This document shows, one piece after another, positions 1 through 6,820 of a stretch of DNA of 12,199 nucleotides. The notes beneath the pieces are model-generated. The model made no database searches and had not been told where the DNA came from. It saw only the letters and a list, made by a program, of their open reading frames with translations. Numbering within the stretch: the first letter of the stretch is position 1; each line of letters begins with the position of its first letter. Made by a program: the position numbers and the translations under genes. This stretch comes from Thermoplasmatota archaeon (lineage in GTDB: Archaea; Thermoplasmatota; E2; DHVEG-1), in the NCBI GenBank assembly GCA_022866015.1, contig JALHTX010000044.1, forward strand, positions 1 through 12,199. Direction: 5' to 3'.

Positions 1-375
1 CTTAGCGGGAAACTGCGTAACCCTGTTCGTCTTGACCTCTGTCGGTTTAGAGCGCTTATTCATTAAATCCATGAACTCAGGTTGCCGAATTAAATTGTCG
101 ACAGCATCCAGGTCTTTCTTTAGATCCTCAAGGAGATCTTCATTTTTTATGGTTCGTATTTTGTCGGGTTCATCCAGAACTTGTATCCTAGCTATTAAGT
201 CTGTTCTTATTGCGGCAACATCAGCTGCTGTTGTTTTTATACCTTCTATTTCTATTACATCTCCTATTGATAAATCTAGATTAAGTCTTGTTTGGTTGTC
301 TATTCTTACTCGTCCGTAACCTACATCTTGTTGGAATGCTTCTGCTATTTTCAAAACAGTTTCTTTTTGAACCAT
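1..375 (-). CDS. Protein with CDC48/VAT N-domain-like N-terminus (partial, runs off left edge)
   Basis: The frame opens with ATG at 375 and stays open for 125 codons to base 1, so the C-terminus is missing. Residues about 8-48 (VLKIAEAFQQDVG, then YGRVRID, then LSIGDVIEIEG) match the pattern of the first half of the archaeal CDC48/VAT N-terminal double-psi barrel (consensus of the type LkVaEAy..DVGrGiaRiD...l.sGDvIeIeG). The expected second half-barrel, with its GKGIIRIDG-like strand, is not seen. Instead residues 65-110 are charged and probably helical (KNEDLLEDLKKDLDAVDNL). It could be the N-terminus of a divergent AAA ATPase or a smaller protein that borrows this fold. Start choice: a GGTGGGA ribosome site lies 6 nt upstream. 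The far end of this stretch (bases 1-130) is visibly richer in G+C than the neighbouring genes. The fold match is by eye; the function is unknown. Confidence 0.55.
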   Translation of the reverse strand, partial: MVQKETVLKIAEAFQQDVGYGRVRIDNQTRLNLDLSIGDVIEIEGIKTTAADVAAIRTDLIARIQVLDEPDKIRTIKNEDLLEDLKKDLDAVDNLIRQPEFMDLMNKRSKPTEVKTNRVTQFPAK

Positions 376-553
376 ATAAACTCCCACCAAATTAAAGATC
401 AATGTGTATTTTAGGGCTAATAAAGGAAGAGGTTATTATATTTTTTCTGCTAATGTTCTATCTATAAGGCGTCTTACTGTTGAATTTTGTTTACTTTGTA
501 GTCATTGTAAAGGTGTGTAATTGGCCCCCAAAATTTTTTATTTTATTTAATTT
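376..553. other. Intergenic stretch between the CDC48-N-like gene and the DUF2240 gene
   Basis: These 178 bases lie downstream of the DUF2240 gene and upstream of the CDC48-N-like gene. I see no tRNA or strong hairpin. Both strands carry short open frames. On the plus strand a GTG at 404 opens 38 codons ending FCLLCSHCKGV at 520, with a CxxCxxC pattern. On the minus strand a frame ends at 436 with STVRRLIDRTLAEKI. Neither has a ribosome site or clear promoter, so I do not call a gene. Confidence 0.4.
437..444 (-). promoter_or_regulatory. Candidate TATA box for the CDC48-N-like gene
   Basis: The minus strand reads AAATATAA here, about 65 nt upstream of the ATG at 375. A start about 25 nt downstream would leave a leader of roughly 35 nt carrying the GGTGGGA ribosome site. 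Plausible, but in such AT-rich DNA it is a weak call. Confidence 0.3.
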
Positions 554-985
554 TTAAAAAACATATTTCTCTGTTTTTTCTAATATGTCATCAAAATCAA
601 GAGCGTATTCTTTTCCAACTAATAATGCTGCTATTTCAGTTGTTATATTTTTCTCTTTTTCTATTTCTTTTATCTGCTTTAGTATTGTTTCTTTATCAAG
701 ATTTGATTTTTCAACTATTTTTTCAACAAGTATATCTAAAATATTTTCATCTTGTTTTTTTTCAATTTTTTCTTTTATAAATTCTTTTTGTTGCAATATT
801 TGTTCAGATGGATAAAATCCCGTTGGTATTTTTATTTCATCTATGTTAAAATTAGGTTTAATTAAATCTTTTTCTTCTTTTAATAAACTATTTTCAATAG
901 CATTTTTTGTAAAAGTTTTTGCATCATCTGGCGTGAACCACTTTAAATCCATGGATAATGTTAGATAAAACTCTGAAAAACTCAT
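554..985 (-). CDS. DUF2240-family archaeal protein, main fragment (5' end frameshifted)
   Basis: This is a 143-residue frame. Residues 1-25 (SFSEFYLTLSMDLKWFTPDDAK) match the start of the archaeal DUF2240 family, in which a short strand-rich N-terminus is followed by (L/S)SEFxxxLSxDxxWFxPxxAK. Residues 40-62 carry the family's NFNIDEIKIPTGFYPSEQIL signature (family form roughly xFDPxxVxVPxGFxPxExxL). The C-terminal half is charged and helical and includes a TTEIAALLVGKEYALD segment. Family members have about 20 more residues in front of this ATG. Those residues are encoded just upstream in another frame (982-1044), so a single-base shift at an A6 run separates the two parts. Translation from this ATG alone is also possible: AGGA lies 9 nt upstream and the ATG overlaps the upstream stop as ATGA. 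The family function is unknown; a winged-helix-like fold would be a guess. Confidence 0.75.
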   Translation of the reverse strand: MSFSEFYLTLSMDLKWFTPDDAKTFTKNAIENSLLKEEKDLIKPNFNIDEIKIPTGFYPSEQILQQKEFIKEKIEKKQDENILDILVEKIVEKSNLDKETILKQIKEIEKEKNITTEIAALLVGKEYALDFDDILEKTEKYVF

Positions 986-1044
986 TGCTTTTTTCCTGCA
1001 CGATTAAATACAAATGCGATTATTATTTTGTATTCTTTATTCAT
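982..1044 (-). CDS. 5' piece of the DUF2240 gene, 20 codons, ending at a frameshift
   Basis: ATG at 1044 overlaps the TGA of the HisA-like gene (1041-1043) as ATGA, a typical coupled start. It encodes MNKEYKIIIAFVFNRAGKKQ and stops at TGA 982-984. The sequence IIIAFVFNRAGKK is what a DUF2240 N-terminus should look like (a hydrophobic strand, then a basic turn before the SEF segment). One extra A in the A6 run at 989-994, or a -1 ribosomal slip on A AAA AAG, joins it to the 143-residue frame as a 163-residue product reading AGKKAMSFSEF. Whether this is a sequencing error, a mutation or programmed frameshifting cannot be told from one sequence. Confidence 0.65.
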   Translation of the reverse strand: MNKEYKIIIAFVFNRAGKKQ

Positions 1045-1607
1045 ATTTGTTTAAACTCCCAATAATTGGATATATCTACAAGAAAGCATTCTGGGTTAAA
1101 TTTATTCCAATACTCAATGTTTTGTTTATTGTTTTCATAGATATACATTTTATTTTTTATTGAAATATTTTTAATAACTTCCAGTTTTTTAAAATCATGT
1201 TCAAGTTCTTCTCTACTATAAAAATTTATCAGACCATCAACACCTTCAAAGAAAAAATCATCATAAAACTCTGTTTGATTATAAATTTCAATATTTGCAT
1301 AGATTTTATTTTCTGTAATTTCTCTTATACTTTCAAGTTTTATGTGCGGATAATATGTTTTACGCAATGTAATATTTTTTGCTCCAGCCATAAAAACATC
1401 TACTACATCACCAAATGTTCGAGGTGCGCTATCAATATCTAGTTGATATTTTTTTGAAAGTTTTTGATAAATATCTAAATTTGAATTATTTTTTTTTATT
1501 CCATCTATATCTATAACATAAACTAAATCATCTTCGTTTAGTTTTTCTAGTAATTCAGAGTTTTGAATTTTTTTATTATTTATTTCTATTAATGGTATGA
1601 TATTCAT
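1041..1607 (-). CDS. HisA-related (beta/alpha)8-barrel-like protein, probably non-canonical
   Basis: The 188 residues show the strand-helix rhythm of a HisA/HisF barrel. IIPLIEINNKKI (3-14) corresponds to HisA strand 1 (IIPAIDLKDGK). VYVIDIDGIKKNNSN (29-43) matches the HisA LHVVDLDGAxxGxxxN segment. QLDIDSAPRTFGDVVDVFMAGAKNITL (55-81) occupies the place of the GGGIRS phosphate-binding strand and following helix. Later strands are IYANIEIYN, VDGLINFYS and CFLVDIS. It is shorter than HisA (about 240 residues), the strand-1 catalytic Asp is Glu8, and the GGGIR loop is DSAPR. Archaea have HisA-related proteins of unknown role (COG1411-like), and I suspect this is one, not a histidine enzyme. No ribosome site precedes the ATG, so it may be leaderless. 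It is co-transcribed with the DUF2240 gene. Confidence 0.6.
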   Translation of the reverse strand: MNIIPLIEINNKKIQNSELLEKLNEDDLVYVIDIDGIKKNNSNLDIYQKLSKKYQLDIDSAPRTFGDVVDVFMAGAKNITLRKTYYPHIKLESIREITENKIYANIEIYNQTEFYDDFFFEGVDGLINFYSREELEHDFKKLEVIKNISIKNKMYIYENNKQNIEYWNKFNPECFLVDISNYWEFKQI

Positions 1608-1650
1608 TTCTAAAATAAACTAAACAATGTTTTGTTTTTTAATCTAACTC

Positions 1651-1668
1651 TTAAAAAAATAAAAAAAG
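1651..1668 (-). terminator. Oligo-T terminator downstream of ppsA
   Basis: On the minus strand, just after the PPS stop, the sequence reads CTTTTTTTATTTTTTT: two T7 runs with no hairpin. This is the usual form of an archaeal intrinsic terminator and separates PPS from the HisA-like gene. Confidence 0.55.
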
Positions 1669-1678
1669 TATAAAAATT

Positions 1679-4099
1679 TTAGTTCATAATTTCGTTTTTA
1701 ATGCCAAGTCTGTTTTCTGTTTCAGCAATTTTAAGTCTTGTCTTTATAACTGTATCGGGGTTAAGTGAAATACTATCTATTCCACATTCCACTAAGAATT
1801 CTGCAAACTCAGGAAAATCACTAGGTGCTTGTCCACAGATTCCTACTTTTCTTCTTGGTCTGTGGGCATGTGCTGTATCTATTACTTGTTTTATAAGTCT
1901 TTTTACTGCATCGTTTCTCTCATCAAATATATGAGCGACTAGGTCAGAGTCACGGTCAAGACCAAGTGTAAGCTGTGTTAAATCATTTGAACCGATGCTA
2001 AAACCATCAAAGATTTCTGCAAACTGATCAGCAACGATAACGTTACTTGGAATTTCACACATAACATAGACTTCAAGTCCATTTTCTCCTTGTATTAAGC
2101 CAAACTCCTTCATAGTTTTTATTACCTTTCTTCCTTCGTCAGGTGTTCTGCAGAAAGGTATCATTGCCTTAATATTTGTAAGTCCCATTTCATCTCGTGC
2201 TTTTATAATGGCTTTACATTCAAGGCCAAATGCTGGTTTGTATTTCTCATCATAGTATCTAGAGGCGCCACGCCACCCAATCATAGGATTATTCTCTTTT
2301 GGTTCGTATAAGAAACCTCCTACGAGATTTGCATATTCATTTGTTTTAAAATCACTCATACGGACAATTACGTCATTTGGATAAAATGAGGCTGCAATTT
2401 TTGCAATACCTCTTGCAAGTGTGTCCACGAAAAACTCTACTTTATTTTCATATCCCTTGCTTTTCTCATCAATGATTTTTATTACCTTTGCGATTTTTGG
2501 ATTATCATTTTTTAACTGTTTGAGTTTATCATATTCAATTAATGCAAGTGGATGTATACCAATATGCGAATTAATGATAAATTCTTCTCGAGCAAGACCT
2601 ACCCCGTCATTTGGAATTTGACCTTGTGAAAATGCTTTTTCAGGAATTGCTGCATTCATCATAATGCGGGTTTTTGGTCTTGGTAGCTTATCGAGTTTGA
2701 GTTCATCTACTCGGAATTTTAACTTGCCTTCATATATACGGCCGACACCTTCGCTACAATCAACTGTAATATTTTTTCCATTCTGAATTGTTTGTGTACC
2801 GGTACCTGTACCAATAACACAAGGAATACCAAGTTCACGAGATATTATTGCAGCATGACATGTACGGCCGCCACGGTTTGTAACAATCGCGCCAGCTATT
2901 TTCATAATAGGCTCCCAGTCAGGATCAGTCATATCTGTTACCAAGACTTGTCCTTTCTTGAAGTTAGCTATGTCTTTTGCATCTTCGATAACGTTTACTT
3001 CGCCTTGCCCGATCATACTACCAACTGCTTCACCCTCAGCTAATATATTTCCTTTTTCCTCAAGAATATATGTTCTCATTGTCGCCGCATCTTTTTGTGA
3101 ATGAACTGTTTCAGGACGAGCTTGGACAATAAAAAGCTCTTTAGTGTTTCCATCTTTTGCCCATTCTATATCCATTGGTTTTTTGTAGTGGTCTTCAATG
3201 ATTGTTGCCCATTTTGCAAGTTTAACTATTTCTTCTTCATCTAGTACAAATTTGTCTTTATCTTCTTTGTTTACTTCTATATTTTTTGTTCCTTTTTTGT
3301 CATAGATCATACGTTTCTGCTTTGCACCAATTTTTTTCTCAATAATTGGTTTAAATCCAGTTTTAAGAGTTGGTTTGAAAACATAGAACTGGTCAGGGTT
3401 TACCGCGCCTTGTACAACATTTTCGCCAAGGCCATAAGCACCAGTAATATAAATTACATCTTTAAACCCGCTTTCAGTATCAATAGAGAACATTACGCCT
3501 GCGCTTGCAAGATCGCTTCGAACCATTTTTTGAATGCCAACAGATAGATATACGCTTAAATGGTCAAACCCTTTATCTACTCGATAAGAAATCGCACGGT
3601 TAGTAAATAATGATGCAAAGCAATCGCGAACTTTTTTAAGTAATTCTTCTTCACCGCGAACATTTAAATATGTTTCTTGTTGACCTGCAAAACTTGCGTC
3701 TGGTAAATCTTCTGCGGTAGCGCTGCTGCGTACTGCTACATCACAGTTTTTACCATAACGTTCTTCCATGCCGCGGTAGTGTTTACGAATATCTTCTTCA
3801 AGTTCAGGTGGTAGATGAGTACTCTTTATTAATTTGCGAATTTTTTCTCCACGTTCTGCTAAATTACGAACATCATGGGTATTAAGATCAGAAAGTATTT
3901 TCTTAATTTTTTTATCGATATCTGCTTTTTCTATGGTGTATTTATAAGCATAGGCAGTGACTGCAAAACCTGATGGTACATTAACACCTTTTGAACTGAG
4001 GTTACGAATCATTTCTCCAAGAGATGCATTTTTTCCACCAACGGAGGGGACATCGTTTATAGTTAGTTCTTCAAACCATTTATTAAATTCTTTAATCAT
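1679..4099 (-). CDS. ppsA: Phosphoenolpyruvate synthase (pyruvate, water dikinase)
   Basis: This 806-residue protein is full length for the family. It converts pyruvate, ATP and water to PEP, AMP and phosphate in the cytoplasm, the entry to gluconeogenesis in archaea. Domains in order: an N-terminal ATP-grasp (1-330) with GGKNASLGEM (21-30), VRSSATAEDLPDASFAGQ (123-140) and the IEWAxDG and QARPET elements (311-331); a swivelling phosphohistidine domain with GGRTCHAAIISRELGIP, where His415 is the phosphate carrier; and a C-terminal PEP-utilising TIM barrel with VGLAREEF (Arg504), IGWRGASRY (Arg610), GSNDLTQLTLGLDRD (703-717) and GICGQAPS with the catalytic Cys755. AGGAGAG at 4106-4112 lies 6 nt before the ATG. 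It is followed by an oligo-T terminator. The arginine decarboxylase gene upstream is separated by 99 bp containing its own TATA element, so it is probably transcribed alone. Confidence 0.97.
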   Translation of the reverse strand: MIKEFNKWFEELTINDVPSVGGKNASLGEMIRNLSSKGVNVPSGFAVTAYAYKYTIEKADIDKKIKKILSDLNTHDVRNLAERGEKIRKLIKSTHLPPELEEDIRKHYRGMEERYGKNCDVAVRSSATAEDLPDASFAGQQETYLNVRGEEELLKKVRDCFASLFTNRAISYRVDKGFDHLSVYLSVGIQKMVRSDLASAGVMFSIDTESGFKDVIYITGAYGLGENVVQGAVNPDQFYVFKPTLKTGFKPIIEKKIGAKQKRMIYDKKGTKNIEVNKEDKDKFVLDEEEIVKLAKWATIIEDHYKKPMDIEWAKDGNTKELFIVQARPETVHSQKDAATMRTYILEEKGNILAEGEAVGSMIGQGEVNVIEDAKDIANFKKGQVLVTDMTDPDWEPIMKIAGAIVTNRGGRTCHAAIISRELGIPCVIGTGTGTQTIQNGKNITVDCSEGVGRIYEGKLKFRVDELKLDKLPRPKTRIMMNAAIPEKAFSQGQIPNDGVGLAREEFIINSHIGIHPLALIEYDKLKQLKNDNPKIAKVIKIIDEKSKGYENKVEFFVDTLARGIAKIAASFYPNDVIVRMSDFKTNEYANLVGGFLYEPKENNPMIGWRGASRYYDEKYKPAFGLECKAIIKARDEMGLTNIKAMIPFCRTPDEGRKVIKTMKEFGLIQGENGLEVYVMCEIPSNVIVADQFAEIFDGFSIGSNDLTQLTLGLDRDSDLVAHIFDERNDAVKRLIKQVIDTAHAHRPRRKVGICGQAPSDFPEFAEFLVECGIDSISLNPDTVIKTRLKIAETENRLGIKNEIMN

Positions 4100-4142
4100 G
4101 TAAATCTCTCCTGATTTTTTTTATCTGTTAACAAGAACTTAC

Positions 4143-4150
4143 ATATAAAA
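4143..4150 (-). promoter_or_regulatory. Candidate TATA box for ppsA
   Basis: The minus strand reads TTTTATATGT around this site, 44-51 nt upstream of the PPS ATG. A transcript starting about 25 nt downstream would have a leader of roughly 20 nt that includes the AGGAGAG ribosome site. Confidence 0.5.
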
Positions 4151-4198
4151 CCTTTTTGAAAACAATTAAATGATAAATCAAAAACAACTAAATGGTTT

Positions 4199-4744
4199 TT
4201 ATTCTTCAATAAATACAGCCGCAGCAATAACCGTAGTCCACAACCCGTCTTTATCTCCTTCTGCAGTCTGTGCAACACTCTGGGTACGAACAATTTGTCT
4301 ACTCATTTTGTATTCTTGTTTTCTTTTATCCCACGCTTTATCAGGATCAAATTCTAATCCAAGGGTGGTGGCAAGCATGGTAGCCGCAAGATCTTCTGTG
4401 ATATCCTCTAGTTTCTTTCCAGTTATCCCAAAACTATGATGCTCAGATATATACCCATAATTGTCTCGATCCTTAGGAACAGCAACACCCACTGCTGCAC
4501 CAATCAATCTATTTGGTTCGTTAGTAGTATTTCTTGACATTACCGCGTAGGTGATTTCTCCGGCATTAATTTCTCTTATCCCTTTATCTTTTGTAATGAT
4601 TGTACAATGTGGTGGGATAATACTTGAGACGTACACGAGATTACATTGTTCAATATCCGCATCACGTAACGCAAGCTCAAACGACTGCAATTCCTGTTTA
4701 TGTCTTCCTACACCTTTTGTAAAAAAAACTCTTTTTGGAACCAT
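4199..4744 (-). CDS. pdaD: Pyruvoyl-dependent arginine decarboxylase
   Basis: This 181-residue protein of the archaeal PvlArgDC family decarboxylates arginine to agmatine, the first step of polyamine synthesis. The proenzyme cleaves itself between two serines to create the pyruvoyl group. The site is clear here: NLVYVSSIIPP, with cleavage expected between Ser40 and Ser41. Other family signatures are the N-terminal PKRVFFTKGVGRHKxxLxSFExAL (residues 3-26), the GEITYAVMSRNTTNEPNRLIGAAVGVAVP segment, the central EHHSFG and the tail KMSRQIVRTQSVAQ. The length is normal for archaeal members. There is no ribosome site before the ATG, and a TATA element centred about 27 nt upstream points to a leaderless transcript. 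The next gene, ppsA, has its own promoter. Confidence 0.96.
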   Translation of the reverse strand: MVPKRVFFTKGVGRHKQELQSFELALRDADIEQCNLVYVSSIIPPHCTIITKDKGIREINAGEITYAVMSRNTTNEPNRLIGAAVGVAVPKDRDNYGYISEHHSFGITGKKLEDITEDLAATMLATTLGLEFDPDKAWDKRKQEYKMSRQIVRTQSVAQTAEGDKDGLWTTVIAAAVFIEE

Positions 4745-4767
4745 ATTTTCTAGGAATATTTTTCATC

Positions 4768-4775
4768 TTATAAAT
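4768..4775 (-). promoter_or_regulatory. TATA box for pdaD (leaderless)
   Basis: The minus strand reads ATTTATAA, part of ATATATTTATAAG, 24-31 nt upstream of the ATG at 4744. That spacing puts the transcript start at or next to the ATG, which agrees with the lack of a ribosome site. Confidence 0.55.
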
Positions 4776-4790
4776 ATATCTGTAAATTAG

Positions 4791-5726
4791 TTATTTATCA
4801 TCTGGTATGTCGTCTTCATCAATGTTTTCATCAACATTCTTTTTTGGCCCACTTTGCATTTTGAGTAAATCACGCATTTGTTTTTGTATATCTACTTGTT
4901 CTTTTTGGAATGCTGTTTGTTCTTTTTGATATTCAACATTTTTTTGATGATATGGTATTACATCTTTTCCTTGAATAAATTCTTCGACCATTTTTTTTAT
5001 TTCTTTATATGGGTAAACTCCATGTAGTTCGTAATAACTGCGTGCTCTTGGTGTCTGTACTTCTTTTCCCCCACCAAAAACACCCATGATTTTTGCTTTT
5101 TTTTCGCCTATTTGTAGACCGCCTGCTGCAAAAGTATTATCGCTACCTAGTCCAAAACCAGATTGAGAAATAGGTATAATTGTACCAAAACCAAATATTT
5201 GACCAAGTAATCCTTGTTTAGCATTTATGTCAGAGATTTTATCATATCTAAGTGTTCTTTCTTCTTTAGTTATTATTCCTCCTTTGAAGATTATTCTTTG
5301 GTTTGAGATGATATATTTGTGTGAACGACGATACCATTCAACCAATAAAAATCCTACTATTGCCATCCCCGCAGTGTAAACTAGTATGAAAACACCTACA
5401 GAGGCAATAGATGTAATCCAGTTTTGCCAGAGCATAAGGCCCACTCCTCCAAAAAAAACCCCTGCATACATGAAAAAAATACTCCATCGAATTGTTATAA
5501 GCGCAACAATGATTCCGAATATCAATAGAACTATTCCCCATACAAGAATAGCAATCCAAGGGTTTACAAAGTAATTTTTAAAATCAGAAAAGTTAACCAT
5601 CCACCATACTAAAAAACCCCAAATGAGAAGGAAAATACATAGTGATTGATAACGCATAAAAGACAACGGATGTGGTGAAAGCATTTTTTCTAGTTTCTCA
5701 TTTTTTAATAACTCTTCGTCACTCAT
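4791..5726 (-). CDS. Membrane protein with bacterial-type PH domain (bPH2/YdbS-like)
   Basis: This is a 311-residue protein (numbering below from ATG 5726). Four hydrophobic segments, about 28-45, 57-79, 84-101 and 107-129, are followed directly by a bPH2/DUF304 domain: RRSHKYIISNQRIIFKGG (133-150), ERTLRYDKISDINAKQG (156-172), LLGQIFGFGTIIPIS. A glycine-rich loop and a long hydrophilic tail follow; the tail holds a Q/E/K-rich predicted coiled coil (about 260-290) and ends in an acidic DENIDEDDIPDDK. The start at 5726 is preferred over a GTG at 5744 because AGGAG (5736-5740) lies 9 nt upstream. It overlaps the preceding gene by 8 nt (ATGAGTGA), so the two are probably translated together and may form a membrane complex. 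The role of bPH2 proteins is poorly known. Fairly sure of the domain, not of the function. Confidence 0.85.
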   Translation of the reverse strand: MSDEELLKNEKLEKMLSPHPLSFMRYQSLCIFLLIWGFLVWWMVNFSDFKNYFVNPWIAILVWGIVLLIFGIIVALITIRWSIFFMYAGVFFGGVGLMLWQNWITSIASVGVFILVYTAGMAIVGFLLVEWYRRSHKYIISNQRIIFKGGIITKEERTLRYDKISDINAKQGLLGQIFGFGTIIPISQSGFGLGSDNTFAAGGLQIGEKKAKIMGVFGGGKEVQTPRARSYYELHGVYPYKEIKKMVEEFIQGKDVIPYHQKNVEYQKEQTAFQKEQVDIQKQMRDLLKMQSGPKKNVDENIDEDDIPDDK

Positions 5727-6792
5727 TTTGTTCTTCTCCTTCACTTTTATCTTTTAATCGTTTTATCTTTTTCTTGGTTTTAAATTTATCGCCTTTAGGT
5801 TTCATAAGTAAATATATAACAAGTATTGTTAAAAGCATCATTATCATTAGAGACATACTTTTATCCATATCTGTTGGTAAATAGATAAATAAAACACGAG
5901 CAAGTATATAAGAAATAGGGATTGTAATATAAGGTATTATTTTTTTCCTACCTTCTATTTTATCTATTGCAATGATAAATAATATTATAAGATAAGACAA
6001 AAACAAGGCGACAATTGAAATAATAGATAACCAACCGAAAACTGAGAACAATGTTGCATAGAACCCTTTATCTAAAAGTAGTGATAAATAAAAAAATGAA
6101 TAACTAACTAAAAACAATGAAACGATATATGCTGGTTTATAAATGATAAGTTGCCAGATATTTTTAAGTTCATATAATATATCTATTTTATCAATTTTTT
6201 TTTCACCAAGATAACTTGGACGTATTCCCAGACCTAAAAAAATCAATAAAAATAGAAAACCCAGATGAACAGGATGAAATAAATCTATGTTAACTAAAAA
6301 ATTTAAAAAACTTGCTGTAAACTCATAAAGATGAGCACCAAAAATAATTAGCTGCCCACCAAAAGTATATTTTAATTCTAAAAGATGAGCAGGTATTGTT
6401 GTATCAAAACCATTCTTAAGAATGAAAAATAGACAAATTAGCAACAAAAAAGCAGATAGGAAAAAGGGCCCTATGAAGAGAAATACATTTGAAATCCATT
6501 CAAAAATTCCTTTTTTTTGTTTCTTAGGTGCAACTTTTCCATAATTTACATTAACATTTATTTCAGATATGCCACTTTTTGTAACAGTGTATCCAAGAGC
6601 TTGGCATATTGTTTGAAAAAGTATCCCTAAATAATTTGTGAATCTGCAAAAAGGTTCATGTTTTTTTCTTATTTTGTCTAAAAGATATTTTTGGCCTTGA
6701 ATGAATAAAAGTTGTATGAACCAGAATAAAAGTGCACCAAGTATTGTTGCAAGTGGTGCGAAAAGCATTATGTCTATTATTGAACCGTCCAT
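5719..6792 (-). CDS. Polytopic membrane protein, possible inactive M50-like metalloprotease
   Basis: This 357-residue protein has about eight hydrophobic segments (roughly 8-32, 53-68, 99-125, 145-165, 174-190, 217-241, 244-275, 287-304 and 312-330; some may be re-entrant) and a basic, lysine-rich tail. I recognise an M50-type layout: a helix YLGILFQTICQALGYTVTKSG sits where site-2-type proteases have a HExxHA helix followed by a G-containing turn, then a beta segment ISEINVNVNYGKV, then a helix with FLFIGPFF, and later GIRPSYLGEKKID, similar to the PSxxD motif of some archaeal M50-like proteins. The zinc-binding HExxH is replaced by Gln60-Thr-Ile-Cys-Gln64, so catalysis is unlikely. GGAGAAGG directly precedes the ATG. 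It is the first gene of a two-gene unit with the PH-domain membrane protein. The family match is by eye and uncertain. Confidence 0.8.
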   Translation of the reverse strand: MDGSIIDIMLFAPLATILGALLFWFIQLLFIQGQKYLLDKIRKKHEPFCRFTNYLGILFQTICQALGYTVTKSGISEINVNVNYGKVAPKKQKKGIFEWISNVFLFIGPFFLSAFLLLICLFFILKNGFDTTIPAHLLELKYTFGGQLIIFGAHLYEFTASFLNFLVNIDLFHPVHLGFLFLLIFLGLGIRPSYLGEKKIDKIDILYELKNIWQLIIYKPAYIVSLFLVSYSFFYLSLLLDKGFYATLFSVFGWLSIISIVALFLSYLIILFIIAIDKIEGRKKIIPYITIPISYILARVLFIYLPTDMDKSMSLMIMMLLTILVIYLLMKPKGDKFKTKKKIKRLKDKSEGEEQNE

Positions 6793-6820
6793 CCTTCTCC
6801 AATTTTTGGTAGTAAGTATT

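Noticed and set aside
402..467. 21-residue hydrophobic plus-strand frame (MCILGLIKEEVIIFFLLMFYL)
   Set aside because: No ribosome site or convincing promoter; a short AT-rich frame like this is expected by chance.
521..531. Small inverted repeat TTGGCCCCCAA followed by T-rich sequence on the plus strand
   Set aside because: It looks like a hairpin terminator, but no plus-strand gene ends here, and the stem is only four base pairs.
2792..3043. Plus-strand open frame opposite ppsA with a threonine/cysteine-rich product
   Set aside because: It is antisense to the conserved phosphohistidine domain of PPS, whose coding constraint explains the open frame.
4096..4293. 65-codon minus-strand frame overlapping the 3' end of pdaD
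   Set aside because: It lies mostly inside pdaD in another frame, and its product has no recognisable pattern; it also runs through the ppsA promoter.
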